Assembly (NCBI RefSeq): GCF_000003815.2
Contig: NC_049983.1
Coordinates: 4,256,583 to 4,289,606, forward strand
From: Branchiostoma floridae
Taxonomy: Eukaryota; Chordata; Leptocardii; Amphioxiformes; Branchiostomatidae
Length of the DNA: 33,024 nt
Direction: 5' to 3'
Shown here: one piece after another, positions 10,680 to 23,400 of the stretch
How the letters are laid out: each line of letters begins with the position of its first letter
How positions within the stretch are numbered: position 1 is the stretch's first letter
Position numbers and translations under genes: made by a program
The notes under the pieces: generated by a model
Databases searched by the model: none
Seen by the model: only the letters and a program-made list of their open reading frames with translations
Told to the model about the DNA's origin: nothing

Positions 10680-10773
10680 CACGTGATCATATGCTGCTCA
10701 CTGATTGGCTAAGTTGATAATTAGGTCATTCATTTCTCGCTAAGGCTGACGGGTATTTTCCAAGATGGCCGTC
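10680..10773 (+). promoter_or_regulatory. Probable KIN17 promoter: E-box, CCAAT box and YY1 site
   Basis: CACGTG at 10680-10685 is a canonical E-box. GATTGGCT at 10703-10710 is an inverted CCAAT box of the NF-Y kind. AAGATGGCCGTC at 10762-10773 matches the YY1 site that typically lies just downstream of the start site in TATA-less housekeeping promoters. A 9-base inverted repeat CTTCGGAAC / GTTCCGAAG follows at 10782-10790 and 10822-10830. The KIN17 start codon is at 11035, so transcription probably begins near 10750 with a leader of about 280 bases. The start-site placement is inferred from motifs only. Confidence 0.6.
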
Positions 10774-11034
10774 TTTTGACGCTTCGGAACAGTTTTTGCG
10801 CAAATTTGTTGCTTTTTCTCCGTTCCGAAGGACCTTTTCGTCAATATAGTACCTTCAGCTTGTCGGTATAAGCATAGTGGAGAATTTTGTAGCTTATTTT
10901 TCAACTTGCCTTCGCCAAACGGACTGTTTTCCGCTCACAACCGTAGGTTTAGCAGTTTCACAAAATCCGACGAGACCACGAAGAAGTTCACTTCTCTTTC
11001 TTTCGACAACTTAGAAGAGCCTCGTCTGTGAATT

Positions 11035-11154
11035 ATGGGGAAGGAGAAGGCGGGTTTCCTGTCTCCAAAGTCCATCAGCAACAGGATCAAGGCCAAGGGC
11101 CTGCAGAAGCTCCGCTGGTACTGTCAGATGTGTCAGAAACAGTGCAGGGACGAG
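11035..11154 (+). CDS. KIN: KIN17 exon 1 (residues 1-40)
   Basis: Starts MGKEKAGFLSPKSI at the ATG at 11035, followed by 'KGLQKLRWYCQMCQKQC', the most conserved N-terminal block of KIN17 with the first two zinc ligands, C30 and C33. It ends at a codon boundary before a strong donor (GTACGT). The start is chosen because the family begins MGK and no upstream in-frame ATG is needed. Confidence 0.97.
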
Positions 11155-11374
11155 GTACGTAGCGCTAGCTGTTACGTTACTGTTAAAAATCTTGCGGTTT
11201 TGAGTGTAGTGAGAGGTTTTCGCGGTGACTGCTTTTTATACATGCTATATATTGTTGTCTATTATAGAGTACATTTGATTCAGATTATGAGGTTTGTAGA
11301 AATGACAATTGACATTATTTTGGCTTCTACCGTTGTGTAAAACCCACAAGTAGGCGGGGGGCACAGTAGTGTGT

Positions 11375-11405
<31 letters not shown>

Positions 11406-14400
11406 GCTGGCCACAGTAATGTGTGTGTATGGGGGGGGGGGCACAGTAGTGTGGAGGGGGGGGGGCAGATAGTAAAGTTTAACCTCCTTTGATTCACACA
11501 CCGTGATGGACTCCTACTCTTTTCAAAAGTAAGTGCATTGGGTTCCAATCATCCTTGTGGTGTGGCTTCATGTCCTCAAACGGCTTCGAGACGACTCAGC
11601 ACCTGAGACAACTCGGCCCTAGTCGGCACCATACTTACTCGGCACATAACTTTTATATTTTGCACTCGAAGAATGATAATCCTATCATTCCGGCAGCATA
11701 AGAAGTGACATAAGAATGTACAAATCAATCTCACCCCACGAGGTAACGTTTTGGATACAAATTTTTAGGATACAAGATCCCCAAAACATGTTGTGGGCCG
11801 CGCCGGCGACGCCATTTTTTAGTAGTTATATCGGCGTTCTTTCACGATGTCACTCTACTTCTCTTCTATATCACCGTGTTTGCAAGTTAGTACAAATGAA
11901 AATAGATGTAATAAGCAGTTCAATATATTTTGTTGGTCATAAATTACAACTGTTTGTAGGTTTCAAAAACGCGTTGAGATGACCGATCTGATATAGACAG
12001 AGCCTCGGCCGTTCAAAGTTAACGTACCTTGAAGTGACGTTCAGAGCCTCAAAATGTCCGTAAAATTGTGCCGACTGTATGACTTACAAGTTATTACAGT
12101 GAGAGAAATGTTTTGCAGTTAAACATCTTGCATTTCTCACAAACCTTCACAATTTTATGTCATATTCTTGGTGCCAAGTTTTCCCACTTGGCTAGGTGCC
12201 GAGTCGTCCCAGGTGCCGAGTTGTCCTGATACCCCTCAAACGTGATGTAGGACCTCTATTAAACATCCTATCAGTGGGACAGTGTAACATTTGGTCATAG
12301 TAGTAGGACTTGGGCATTTATTTATACATCTGATGTAATATGATGCGTCTATGCTATACACTCTCACAAGAAGCCAAGGACCAAGGTTCGGTATACAGTT
12401 TGATGTGACCTTTATTTATACTATGACTGGTTGTATCCAGTTTAGGCAAGTGAACGAATGTAATGATATAGACTGGCTTAATACACATTACAAGACAAGA
12501 TACCTGAACAGATGCGGGCAGATGATACTAACTAACCGGTTACGTAACTACGGCGGCGGGAGATGCGGTTGTCCTTGTCTCTGAGTCTGCTTCTAGCCTA
12601 ACTAGCGCGTACCGCGCCTTATATTACGCCAATTGGGGACGGAGCTTACGCGAGCACTGCGGGGCATGACCTAGCTGACGCCAGTGCGCGCCCATGGCCA
12701 TGTACTCTCACCACATGACCCCTAGACTGCCCAACGTAATATCAGACTTGCTACAACGGCCCTACTAGTATCGTTACTGATGCTTGGTACCTTTATCCTC
12801 CTTTTGTTTGAAGTTCCTGAAAATCAAGGGAAAAAGATCAGTGACATATCAGTAGATCTGGACCCAAATCTCTGGGATCTGGGCTAAACGCTATATGCCA
12901 TTATGCCACACATGGCTGTCTAAAGAAGTTTATGGAAGCAGAGGAAGACAAAAGCCCCACTTTTCTATGATTTGTTGGTTGGCTTTCTGTTTGTCTCTGT
13001 ATCTGTTCTTCAATGTTAGAAAGTTGAGTTAGGTCTTTACAACTTTAGAATTTATGTCTAACGGGGATCGAAATTAATTTTTGGGAATGGGTGCACTGGT
13101 GCGCCAAACCTAGAAAATTGGGTACACCAGAATATTTTTGGGTGCACTACATAGAATAAAGTAGAATATCAGAATAACCTAATTGCAAACCTACTAAATA
13201 AGTAATTTGATCGGAGCTCTTCAAAAATCGGAAGTACTATGACAGTCATTTTATTATCTTTCTAACACACAGATGTCAAGAGCATGGTGTTTATTTAGTA
13301 TACTGACATCTTTACATGCATAAGCCTATGAAAATATTTGGGTGCACCCTACATGCACCCACAGAAAAAAAATTGGGTGCACAGCTCGAATTTTGGGTGC
13401 ACCTGGGAGCATAAAACCCCAGTATTTCAAGCCCTGCCTAACATACATCTACGTTTCTCCAGAATGGTTTCAAGTGCCACACCACGTCAGAGAGCCACCA
13501 GAGACAGCTGCTGCTCTTTGCTGAGAGCCCAGACAAGTTCTTGGACTATTTCTCACAGTAGGTTTACATTACTGTACTGTAGTGTTTCATAAAGGACTGT
13601 TTATTAAAGACTGTTTCATAAAGGACTGTCTCCAGCTTAAGACTTTTTCCATCCCACTTGTAATTTATCCCTGTCTTATTTTTGTGTAGTGAGTAGGGGT
13701 ACTTCTTAGAAGTACACATGTACATGTACTAGTAGGGAGCTAGTAGGGCCAGAAACGTTGACAGAAGTTGACAGAAACAGCATTGTTTTCCTCTATTGTT
13801 CATTTTTTCCAATGCATCTTGGTAACTTATAGTTTTAGATGATTTAGAACAAAAACAAAAGAATGCAAACAAGACATGTTCTATGCAAGTCCAGAACTGG
13901 TTCACAACTTTGTATTAAAAATGAAGTACACATTTTTATAAGTCTGGCTCCAGTCAGGTGCACAGGTACGAAACACTATGCACTGGCAAAGTTGAGTGAT
14001 TTTGTAACTTGCAGTTGAATCTTGATAATTCACAAGTTTTCCAAGATCACACTGGTGAAAATAAGCATTTTTGCAAATTAATGCAAGGAAAGTCCTTGAC
14101 TGAGTGACATATTGAGTTAATCCTTGATTTATCAAGTTACCCAAGAAAAGAAAACACCATAGGTTTGAAACTGAATTTATATCCTGTGCAAATTTGATCA
14201 AGATCAGTGGACAAAGGGACTTTGGTCTTGCAGATTTGTCCATGACCAACAGGCTTTTAGCTAGAATTTTTTTGTAGGGAGACTCAATCCAAATTTATTG
14301 GCGAGTCGCAGTAAGTGACTATTGTAGGGGGGTGGGTGCATGTGCACATCCACCTTCCATGGTGCAGAGTTTTTGATGATTTTAGGTTAAAATAGTGCAT

Positions 14401-17400
14401 TCTAAGGTATCCCATGAGGCAAAGATACTGTTACAAAGGTCACAGTAGAATACTGTGACCATAGATGACCTGGTAGCATCCCTGGTCAATCAGAATTTCA
14501 TGCCTGTCAGAGGACTTTCTGCCCAGTGTAAGGGTGTCCAGTGAGTCAAATTTTTTGTTATTCTAAGAAAAGTGTGTCCAGATGATGCATTGAAGCGTGC
14601 CTGGCTAAAAGCCTGATGACCAATGCCCCTAATCAGGGGTACCTTCATTTGAGAAATATGCTACTTGCTGAAAGGTAATTAAAGTCAAATCTTGAACAGA
14701 CAGGCATATTGCTGTTGGTACATGTGTAGTCACGTCTGTATGTCTTAGAATCAATACTAAACTATTTTTTTCTTCTAATCCTCTTAGAGAGTTCCTGAAT
14801 GGATATCTGGAGCTTCTTAGAAGGCGATTTGGTGAGTTGAAGTTCAGCCTTTAGAATTTTTTATTACTTTGTTTCATTACATTGATTTGGCTGCTATGAA
14901 TTTCTTACTAGTATATAATTTTTTGTAACAGTACTATAAAATATCAGCCCATCTTGGTGTAAGGTTACTGTGATACATGTATGATAATTTGCTCCAGATT
15001 AAAGTAAAGGGTGTCATCTAGGCGGGGGTACGGGTACATAAAATTCAGGTCCAGGTCCGGTTCAGGTCCAGAGGATAAGGTCCTCAACCTGGACCTAATT
15101 GTCTATGAAAGCTTGTGAATGGACAATACTCAAAGTCAAAACATTGGTCGATTTCGCCACAAAGGATTCTGTTTGTGGGAATATCCGACTTCCACCGGCA
15201 TTTGAAAATCCTATTTTCATACAAACAATACTAACTGCCTCTGAAAGCTTAGACCAAGTTTGATTGTATAAAATATACACATTACTATAAACTATTTTGT
15301 TTGAATTTTCTTGGACTTATCAGCCCCAAAATACTTGAACGACTGCTGATATGATATGGTCCAAAATCCAGTCTAGGTCCAGTTTTTCGGGACGAGTCTG
15401 ACAAGAAAAAACAGTTTTGTACTGGCCTGGTGTAACAGTAGCCAACCCTAGTGTCAACCTGAATGGCCGAAGTGGTGACTGATATTTTGTTTGACCTCCA
15501 GGTGACAAGAGAGTCCACTGTAACATCGTGTACAATGAGTACATCCAGGACCGGGACCACACCCACATGAACTCCACACAGTGGTTAACTCTCACAGACT
15601 TTGTCAAGTGGATGGGGAGGGAAGGTGAGTACTTCTATGTCATATCTGGCCATAATCTGGGTGTTCCAGACCAGGTGATACACGTATTTATGTCATATCT
15701 GGATCCCAGACGGAACAGGAGAGAAGCGATAACTACATGTATATAGTGCCGGGTTGTAGCCAGCATCCGTCCTTCAGTCCTTTGAAGGAATTTTGCAGCT
15801 GGGGACTGAAAAAAAATTGACAATTCCGTCCTTTGTGATGGACAAAAATCTATATGTAAAATCAGTAAAGATATAAAAATTTACGTCTTCTTGTGTAATT
15901 TTTCACCAAACAGATGAACAGCTTAGTCTACCAGCAAAATCTACACCTCAAAATGTAGGAAATTGGGTTTCAGAGGGTCTAGATTTCAAAATATTTCAGG
16001 GGAGTATGCCCCCGGATCCCCTTAGGAACGTTATGCCTTCAGCTCGATGTCTCGTTCTTTCTGATTCAAAATCGAGGGGACTGAAAATGATTTCAGGCTG
16101 GCTACAACCCTGATATAGTGTATCATAAATGTAAGAGCTAGAAGCGACTGTATATACAGGGCTCGAAATACTTTTTTCTGCATACCTGCACTGATGCAGG
16201 TAACATTGAAAATTACCTGCACCAGACAAATTTTACCTGCACCACTCTGAATTTAGGAAGTATGGATCATACTAAAACTGTTCAGAAACCATTGCTACTT
16301 TTTTCTTTATACTTTTTAGGTGGTAAAATTCGATGCAGCTAATAACATTGTCCACATACACCTACATCATAGGACATTTATGTATAGAACCCAGTACATG
16401 GACCAGTGCAGGTAGGCACCAGAAATACCTGCACAGCTCCAATTTTACCTGCACTAACCTGCATATGCAGGTGGTATTTCGAGCCCTGATATAGTATGAA
16501 TGAATGCTGGAGCAAACTACTTTTCGGATGGTACCCAGGCTAAACACACCTATTATTGGAATAAATAAAGGATGAGTCAATACAGTTGTGTGTTTAAAAA
16601 GTTTATTTTTCATCCAGGTTATTGTAAGGTAGACCACACTGAGAAAGGCTGGTACATCCAGTACATCAACCGGGACCCTGAGACCATCGCCAGGCAACAG
16701 GAGCTGGAGAAGAAGAAGAAGATGGACATGGATGATGAGGAACGGCAGGCCAAATACATCCAGGAACAGGTGAGATGACATGTCTGAACTTTTGGCGTGG
16801 GTTTCAGCCATAGAAAATTCAGGCCCAGGTACAGCTCAGGTCCAAAAGGATCAGGACGGGGTTCAGACTAGGGGCGGGTACCAGTACAGAAAATTCAGGT
16901 CTAGGTCCGGTTCAGGTCCAAAGGATCAGGTCCAGGTTCGGACCTGAACCTGATGCAGTATGACTCATATCAATGGTCCATTTTACTACAAAGAAATCTG
17001 TTTGGTGGAGTATTAGACTCACACTGGCGCTTTAAAATTATACAACGCTAACTGCACCGGTACGACTGGCTGTACAACTTGGTAGAAATTATTATAAACT
17101 CTACTCTACTTCACTCTTGTTATTTTCTTCCATCTACAAGCGCTAAAACGTGTGAATGCCTGATAAAATAATCTGTTAATTTTGTAATCGGTCCAACATT
17201 CTGTCCACCTAATTTTTTTAGGTCCGTTTTTTCTGGACCGGTCCAATACGAAAAACCGGTTTTGTACCGGTATGCTGTACCGATACCCAGCCCTAGTTCA
17301 GACCTAAACCTGGTCCTGATTGCCTGTGAATGAGGGGTGATAAGCCCAATTGTTCATAAGATACCAAAGAACACATGACTAGACGATATACCTTTTCGTA

Positions 17401-20400
17401 CCCTACCTTTTGTCAGGCCTTTTCAGGTACATTGTACTCATAGGCTGATGTTATAGAAAAAATGCTAACGCTTTACTTCCAACACTGAATTAAACTATAG
17501 GGATTTACCCCTCTAAATTTTTGGTCAATCTCCTTCAACCTCGTTTATACTATAGAATGACCCTTTCTACATGTAGCTCCAGCAATGATGTCAGGAACAC
17601 ACCATTTTAGCAGGAAGGGGTGATAGGCTGATGTTGTTTATTCATTATATCTATTGGAATATAGCACTCCCTTCTGGAGTTTTAGACTACTTTTATTCTA
17701 TCCGAGGGATGGCCCTAGCCAAAGCTTATACAGTCAAACCTGGTCTACCGACCACCTGTGCATAACGACCCACTGTCCACTACGACCGCCGAAAAGCGGT
17801 CCCTTGAATTTTCCCATAGACGTAAGCATTAACATTTCTGTATATGACGACCACTGTCCAACGCGACCACGACCACCACTAAAGGCGACCGCACCGGCAC
17901 GGCACGCTGCAAAAAGCCGGACGAATTACCACCGTTTTTCTTTTTCAAATCATTCTTATAATATATCTATTATAAATATCATTACAAATGTAATACTTTT
18001 TAATACGAAGAATAACATAAGTATACGTAATTTTAGCATTGTATGACATCGTGTTATCTTGTAAATAATAAGACAGACAAATGCGTTTCATGCATAAATC
18101 ATCGATGTTCTGACTTGTCAGTTTCTTTACTGCCGCCACGTTGTTTTCTATATAAAGACCACCTATGTATGAAGACCACTTTTGCTGGGTCCCTTGAGTG
18201 GTCTTCTTATACAGGTTTGACTGTATAGGTACACATTTCTACCTGAGTGAAGAGAGGAAAGTGGTGTTTACTTCGATCAGTGCCGTCCCTCGAATTGGAT
18301 GTTAAATGGGTGTTTTAAGTGAGCAATACATGTACCTCCAGCATATAAAGAAAGAGTAGAGGTCCATCCCGGTGTAAGCGGATCAAATAAATCTGTTCAA
18401 CTAATATGCAGTTTGTACTGTTCAGTACAAAGTTGGTGTGTTACACCACGAAGAGGTTTACCGTATATCCAATACAAACAAATGCTTCCATTTCTGTTTC
18501 CCACCAAACACAGGTAGTGCGAGGAATGCAGGGAGGAAGCGAGCAGGTATCCCATGAGGCCACAGAGCTGCAGCGACAGAGCGAGGAGGAGAAGATCGTG
18601 TTGAAGATGGGTCTGAGCGGGAAGAAACCCGCCAAACCCGCCAGCTCGTCAGGACCTTCCGCCGAATCTAAACCATCCTCATCTAAAGCAGCTGATAACC
18701 CACTGCAGGTAGGACATATCAGGGCTGGAAATACCACCTGCATATGCAGCTTAGTGCAGGTAAAATTGGAGCTGTGCAGGTATTTCTGGTGTCTACATGC
18801 ACTGGTCCTTGTACTGGGTTTTATACATCCTCTTGTTAAAAACAATTACAATTCTTTCAGCATGCATGCCTGCCTTATTGGACTTGTAAGGTCATTAGAT
18901 ATTCATAGGCAAGACAGGACGATGGTGAAAAGGGAAGGCCAATTGAGCAGAGGTGAATTCTTCAACACAGATTCAGCTCTGCAGTTACTGTAGGACAGTG
19001 GTATAGTTGGGCTGGTGTAATAAGTGTAGCTAAGTGTAGGATTAGCATTATATATTGGACTATGTTGTGAACGTTAGACGTACTGGTAGCGTAGCGTACT
19101 ATCTCTCCCACCGACACTAACGATTCTTCACAGCAACGTTTCATGTAACTACTGCATTTAGCCCATATGGGCAAGAATATGCAAATAAAGGTCATTGTCA
19201 TTGTCAATAGAAAAAACATTGTATCCTATGATGTTGAAATAAAATAAAAATCACTATATTTCAGGCCTTATCTGCCGGTGCCAGAAAGAAGGATGTTCAG
19301 GCAGTCATGTCCAAGAAGGACGGAGCCAAGAAGCGGTCAGCACTTGACGAGATCATGGAGGAGGAAGAAAAGAAGAAGGCCAAGTTCACCAGGAAGGACC
19401 ACTGGCTGACCCCCGGCATCATTGTCAAGGTCGTCACCAAGAAGCTGGGAGACAAGTACTACAAGAAGAAAGCAGAGGTGATAGCCGTGAAAGACCTTTA
19501 TACAGGTAAGACCTTCCTGTGAAGAGAATTATGACTGAATATTAATAAATTACTTTTCATGTGCAACCGAACTTCAATTATTCCTTATTGAGTGAACTGA
19601 ACTGAGTGTGTATACATGTTAATTGAGTATAGTAATGGACTAATAAGTGACTATTACATTATCGAGCGCTAGCACGCATGTGCCCAGTATTGCACAGTCA
19701 GTAGCAGACTGAACTTGATAGTTTACACTAGCCGAATTTATAAATATTATTGCATTATATTATCCATAAGTGGTACTGTGACAGTTTGGTCGTTAAATAA
19801 GCAGTGCTCGAAATACCTTTTTCAGTCAGGTTGCACAGGAGGCAACCTGATTCAAAAGCCAGGCTGTACCATCAATATTTCACGTTGCCTTATTTTCTCA
19901 AATTAGCTACTTATATCCATTATATCCATCTTCCAGTTACTAAATACAAATGTACTTTATGATGTTTTATTTTATAAAGAAACAAATGCAAAAGCTTATG
20001 CACGCACATGTACATGATGTAGCTGGAGGGAAAGCAGTGTTCCAACTGCAAAATTTCAGGTTGCACACTACGCTACCTGAATTTAAAGTTGTGCCAAGTA
20101 AAATGAGCTGCATTTGCAAGTGGGTATTTTGGGCACTGTTAAAAAAAATTAAGTACATTATTGTATGTTGCCCCCATCTGTCCAGCTGTACTGATGCTGG
20201 TGGACTCAGGTGACAAGTTGAAGGTCGACCAGACCCACCTGGAGACGGTCATCCCAGCCGTGGGACGGGCGGTCAAGGTGGTGAACGGCACACACACCGG
20301 CTGCAGGGCGGTGTTAGAGGGACTGGACGAGAAGAACTTCTGTGTGACCATCAGGATAGACTCGGTCAGAACCTTTTATCTGTATCTCTGTACCTGGTAT

Positions 20401-23400
20401 AACCGTCCTCAAGCATAGCACACCAGCTTCTTTATCCGTAGTAAGGTTTGTGTATTTGGTATTACTGTCCTTAGGCGTAATACACCTGTCCAACCTTTCA
20501 GTCATGTGGTGTGATAGCAGCTGTTAAATTACAACTGTAATTAAAGCTACCGGTAAGGCCACAGCAAGTAAATTTTATGGATGACATTCTCTGCAGACTG
20601 CAGAAATAGTGCAATAGGGCGGAAAAAAAAAAGATGGGTGAAAAAAAACAAGAATTTTACATTTTCAAAAATAGGCACCATTAACTTTTGATGAGTGTTG
20701 TAACAAGAATTAAAGGGACAAAACATGGTATCGGAGCCAACAAGGCATTCATTCCTGTATTCAAGACATGTATTGGTGTGGTAAAAGTGACACTAGTGTG
20801 GTAGACTGGCATCACCAACAAAGTTGATAACCACACTCATGGCTTCCATATTGGTGTCACTTTTACTAGGTATTCCAACCAAAATTTCAAAAACACAATA
20901 CAATGTTAGTTTTTACTGTTTCTGAAAGAGCTAATAAAGAGAAGTAAAATGCTTTTTAAATGAAGCAAATATCTTAAGCGGTTGCTGAGATATGGCTCCT
21001 TGAAGTTTCCAAAATCTGCCCTCCGGAATGGCCGGCCGCGCGATAAATTATGAAAATTAACAAAATAGCTTTTTTAAGGGGTGATAAAAAGGTAAGTGAA
21101 GGCTGAAAAGCTTATTTTATCTTATTTACTTGTAATATGCACTACATAGAAATATTCTACAGGATTCCAGACATTAATATCTTTTTATTATGTTTTTACA
21201 CAGGGTCAAAGTATGCATTTTGCAACAAATTACTCAGGTGGCAGCGTGACCTTTGACCCCTGGGGAAGGAAAATTCCTCCAAAGTTCACACACCTGTGTC
21301 TCTTGACAGGAATGACCATGTCTTCCAATATTTCACATAAAACAGCACTAACTGGTGTTCTTTTACACAATAACAGTCATGTTATCTGTACTTCATAAGA
21401 AAATGAGTAAATTTGGGTATATATACACACATTTTTGGTTGCGTTCTATGGTATTTTGCTGGTGAGTATACTATACGGTGCACTGTACTAGACCGAGTAC
21501 ATGATACTTGATATACTTTTACAATGTACAGCATTATGTTATTTCCTATTACCAAAGAATGTCACATCCACAGAATGTCAACAATGGTAACTTCTTTAAT
21601 AAGAAGGTCAACTTGGTCAAGGTCAAAGGTAAGATTGCATGAACATCTCGCATTATTTGATGAGGCACAATGTTACACTGCATCATTAGCATAAGTTCAC
21701 ACTTGCACAATACATGACAGATGTTAGTACTATAAGAAGAGATAAAATAATGATAAATAGACAATGTAAACACTGAATTTATCATGACAAGGTAAACATT
21801 TTTCAAGGTCACAGGCTATTTTCGGTAAATGTAATGTTACATAGATTTCTTGGATGTACTTCCCGATAATTCTTAATCAGTAATTATCACCTGTATCATG
21901 CAAAGTACACAAAGTTTTGCACACAAAAAAGGCCTACTTATCATTTTCTGTGGCACTAACTGTTCTGTGCTTTCTTAACAAACTTAACACTTTTATTTAG
22001 TTAAACTGGCTGCACAACTAGTTAACTTGTCAACTTAACATTTGTCCTACACCATCCAATACATGCGTATCTCGCTCTACTTATTGGTACTACAACCTAC
22101 ATTCTTCAAGTTTTTTCTCTGCTGGTCTTTTATCAGCCACATCTGGGATTAGGTAGAATATTCATCCTAATAAACAATTAAACTTTTAGTTTTATTATTG
22201 TGTCTACCATGGTGATGAATGATGATGGTTATCTATCTGCGGCGAAGACGTCCTACCCAAGTACCCGACACCATCACTACGGTGATTTGTAGTTATACAG
22301 TTCTTTTTTATGACGTAATAAAGTGGTTATAAAGAAAGAATCAGACTGACAAATGCATGTAACTGAATTCTATATAATACATCAAGAAGATTTGAAGTTA
22401 AAATAGATTAAGATTAGATAAATTCCCAAAACCGGATGGAAGAAGGTAAGTCAGTGAGTGTCATTGCTTCTACACCATCTTCTACGACTGAACCTGGGTA
22501 CCAAGTCTTGGAGGTCGCCATTACCAAACTGTAGAGACAAGAATATAATAATGCAGGTAAGTACTGCAGATTTATGATCTTTACTTAACTATCCAGACGT
22601 GCAAAGTCAAACAAAATGCCACATGGCACAAAGACCACTTGAGCAATCTGGTTGTAACGAGCTTACTTCACAATGAAAATGCCATAAGTTTTTTAATTGG
22701 GCATAGCTTCCCCGGCTGACCCTAACAGGTGGCCACACAAGTGAAAAAATACACTTGGCATTTTGGACTCGGAACGAGGTAAGAAATGATTTGACAAATA
22801 ATAACAAAAATTGACATTGAAAATGCCATTGATTTATTTTGAAAAAAAAATTGGGCATAGGTTCCCCGGCTGACCCCTAACCGGGGGCCACGGTTGCCTC
22901 AAGTTCAACAAGTAAAAAAATACACCATGGTATTTTGGACTTGGAACAAGGCAAGAAATGATTCACACAAATAATAACGAGGGTATTGAAAATGCCATTA
23001 ATTATTTGTTTTGAAAAAATTGGGCATAGGTTCCCCGGCTGACCCCTAACCGGGGGCCACGGTTGCCTCAAGTTCAACAAGTAAAAAAATACACTGTGGT
23101 ATTTTGGACTTGGAATAAGGCAAGAAATGATTCACACAAATAATATCGAGGATATTGAAAATGCCATTAATTATTTATTTATTTTGAAAAATTTGGGCAT
23201 AGGTTCCCCGGCTGACCCCTAACCGGGGGCCACGGTTGCCTCAAGTTCAACAAGTAAAAAAAATACACCATGGTATTTTGAACTTGGAACAAGGCAAGAA
23301 AATTTATGATTCACAAGGCCAATTTCACATAACAAGAAATAAATAAATAAAATGATTAATAAATCTAAACCTGCAATGTTTTACATTGTCTCATGACTTA

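Noticed and set aside
11280-11548. Pro/His/Thr-rich minus-strand open frames
   Set aside because: They translate the G-tract and GT microsatellite; low complexity only.
16362-16811. 149-codon minus-strand open frame
   Set aside because: It runs antisense through KIN17 exon 5 and a TIR element; a shadow frame.
17654-18046. 130-codon plus-strand open frame
   Set aside because: It crosses the left boundary of the pogo-type MITE and has no transposase resemblance.
18441-18845. 134-codon minus-strand open frame
   Set aside because: Antisense of KIN17 exon 6 and the adjacent truncated element.
22607-23080. Two similar minus-strand open frames
   Set aside because: Similarity comes from the four-copy tandem repeat, not from related genes.
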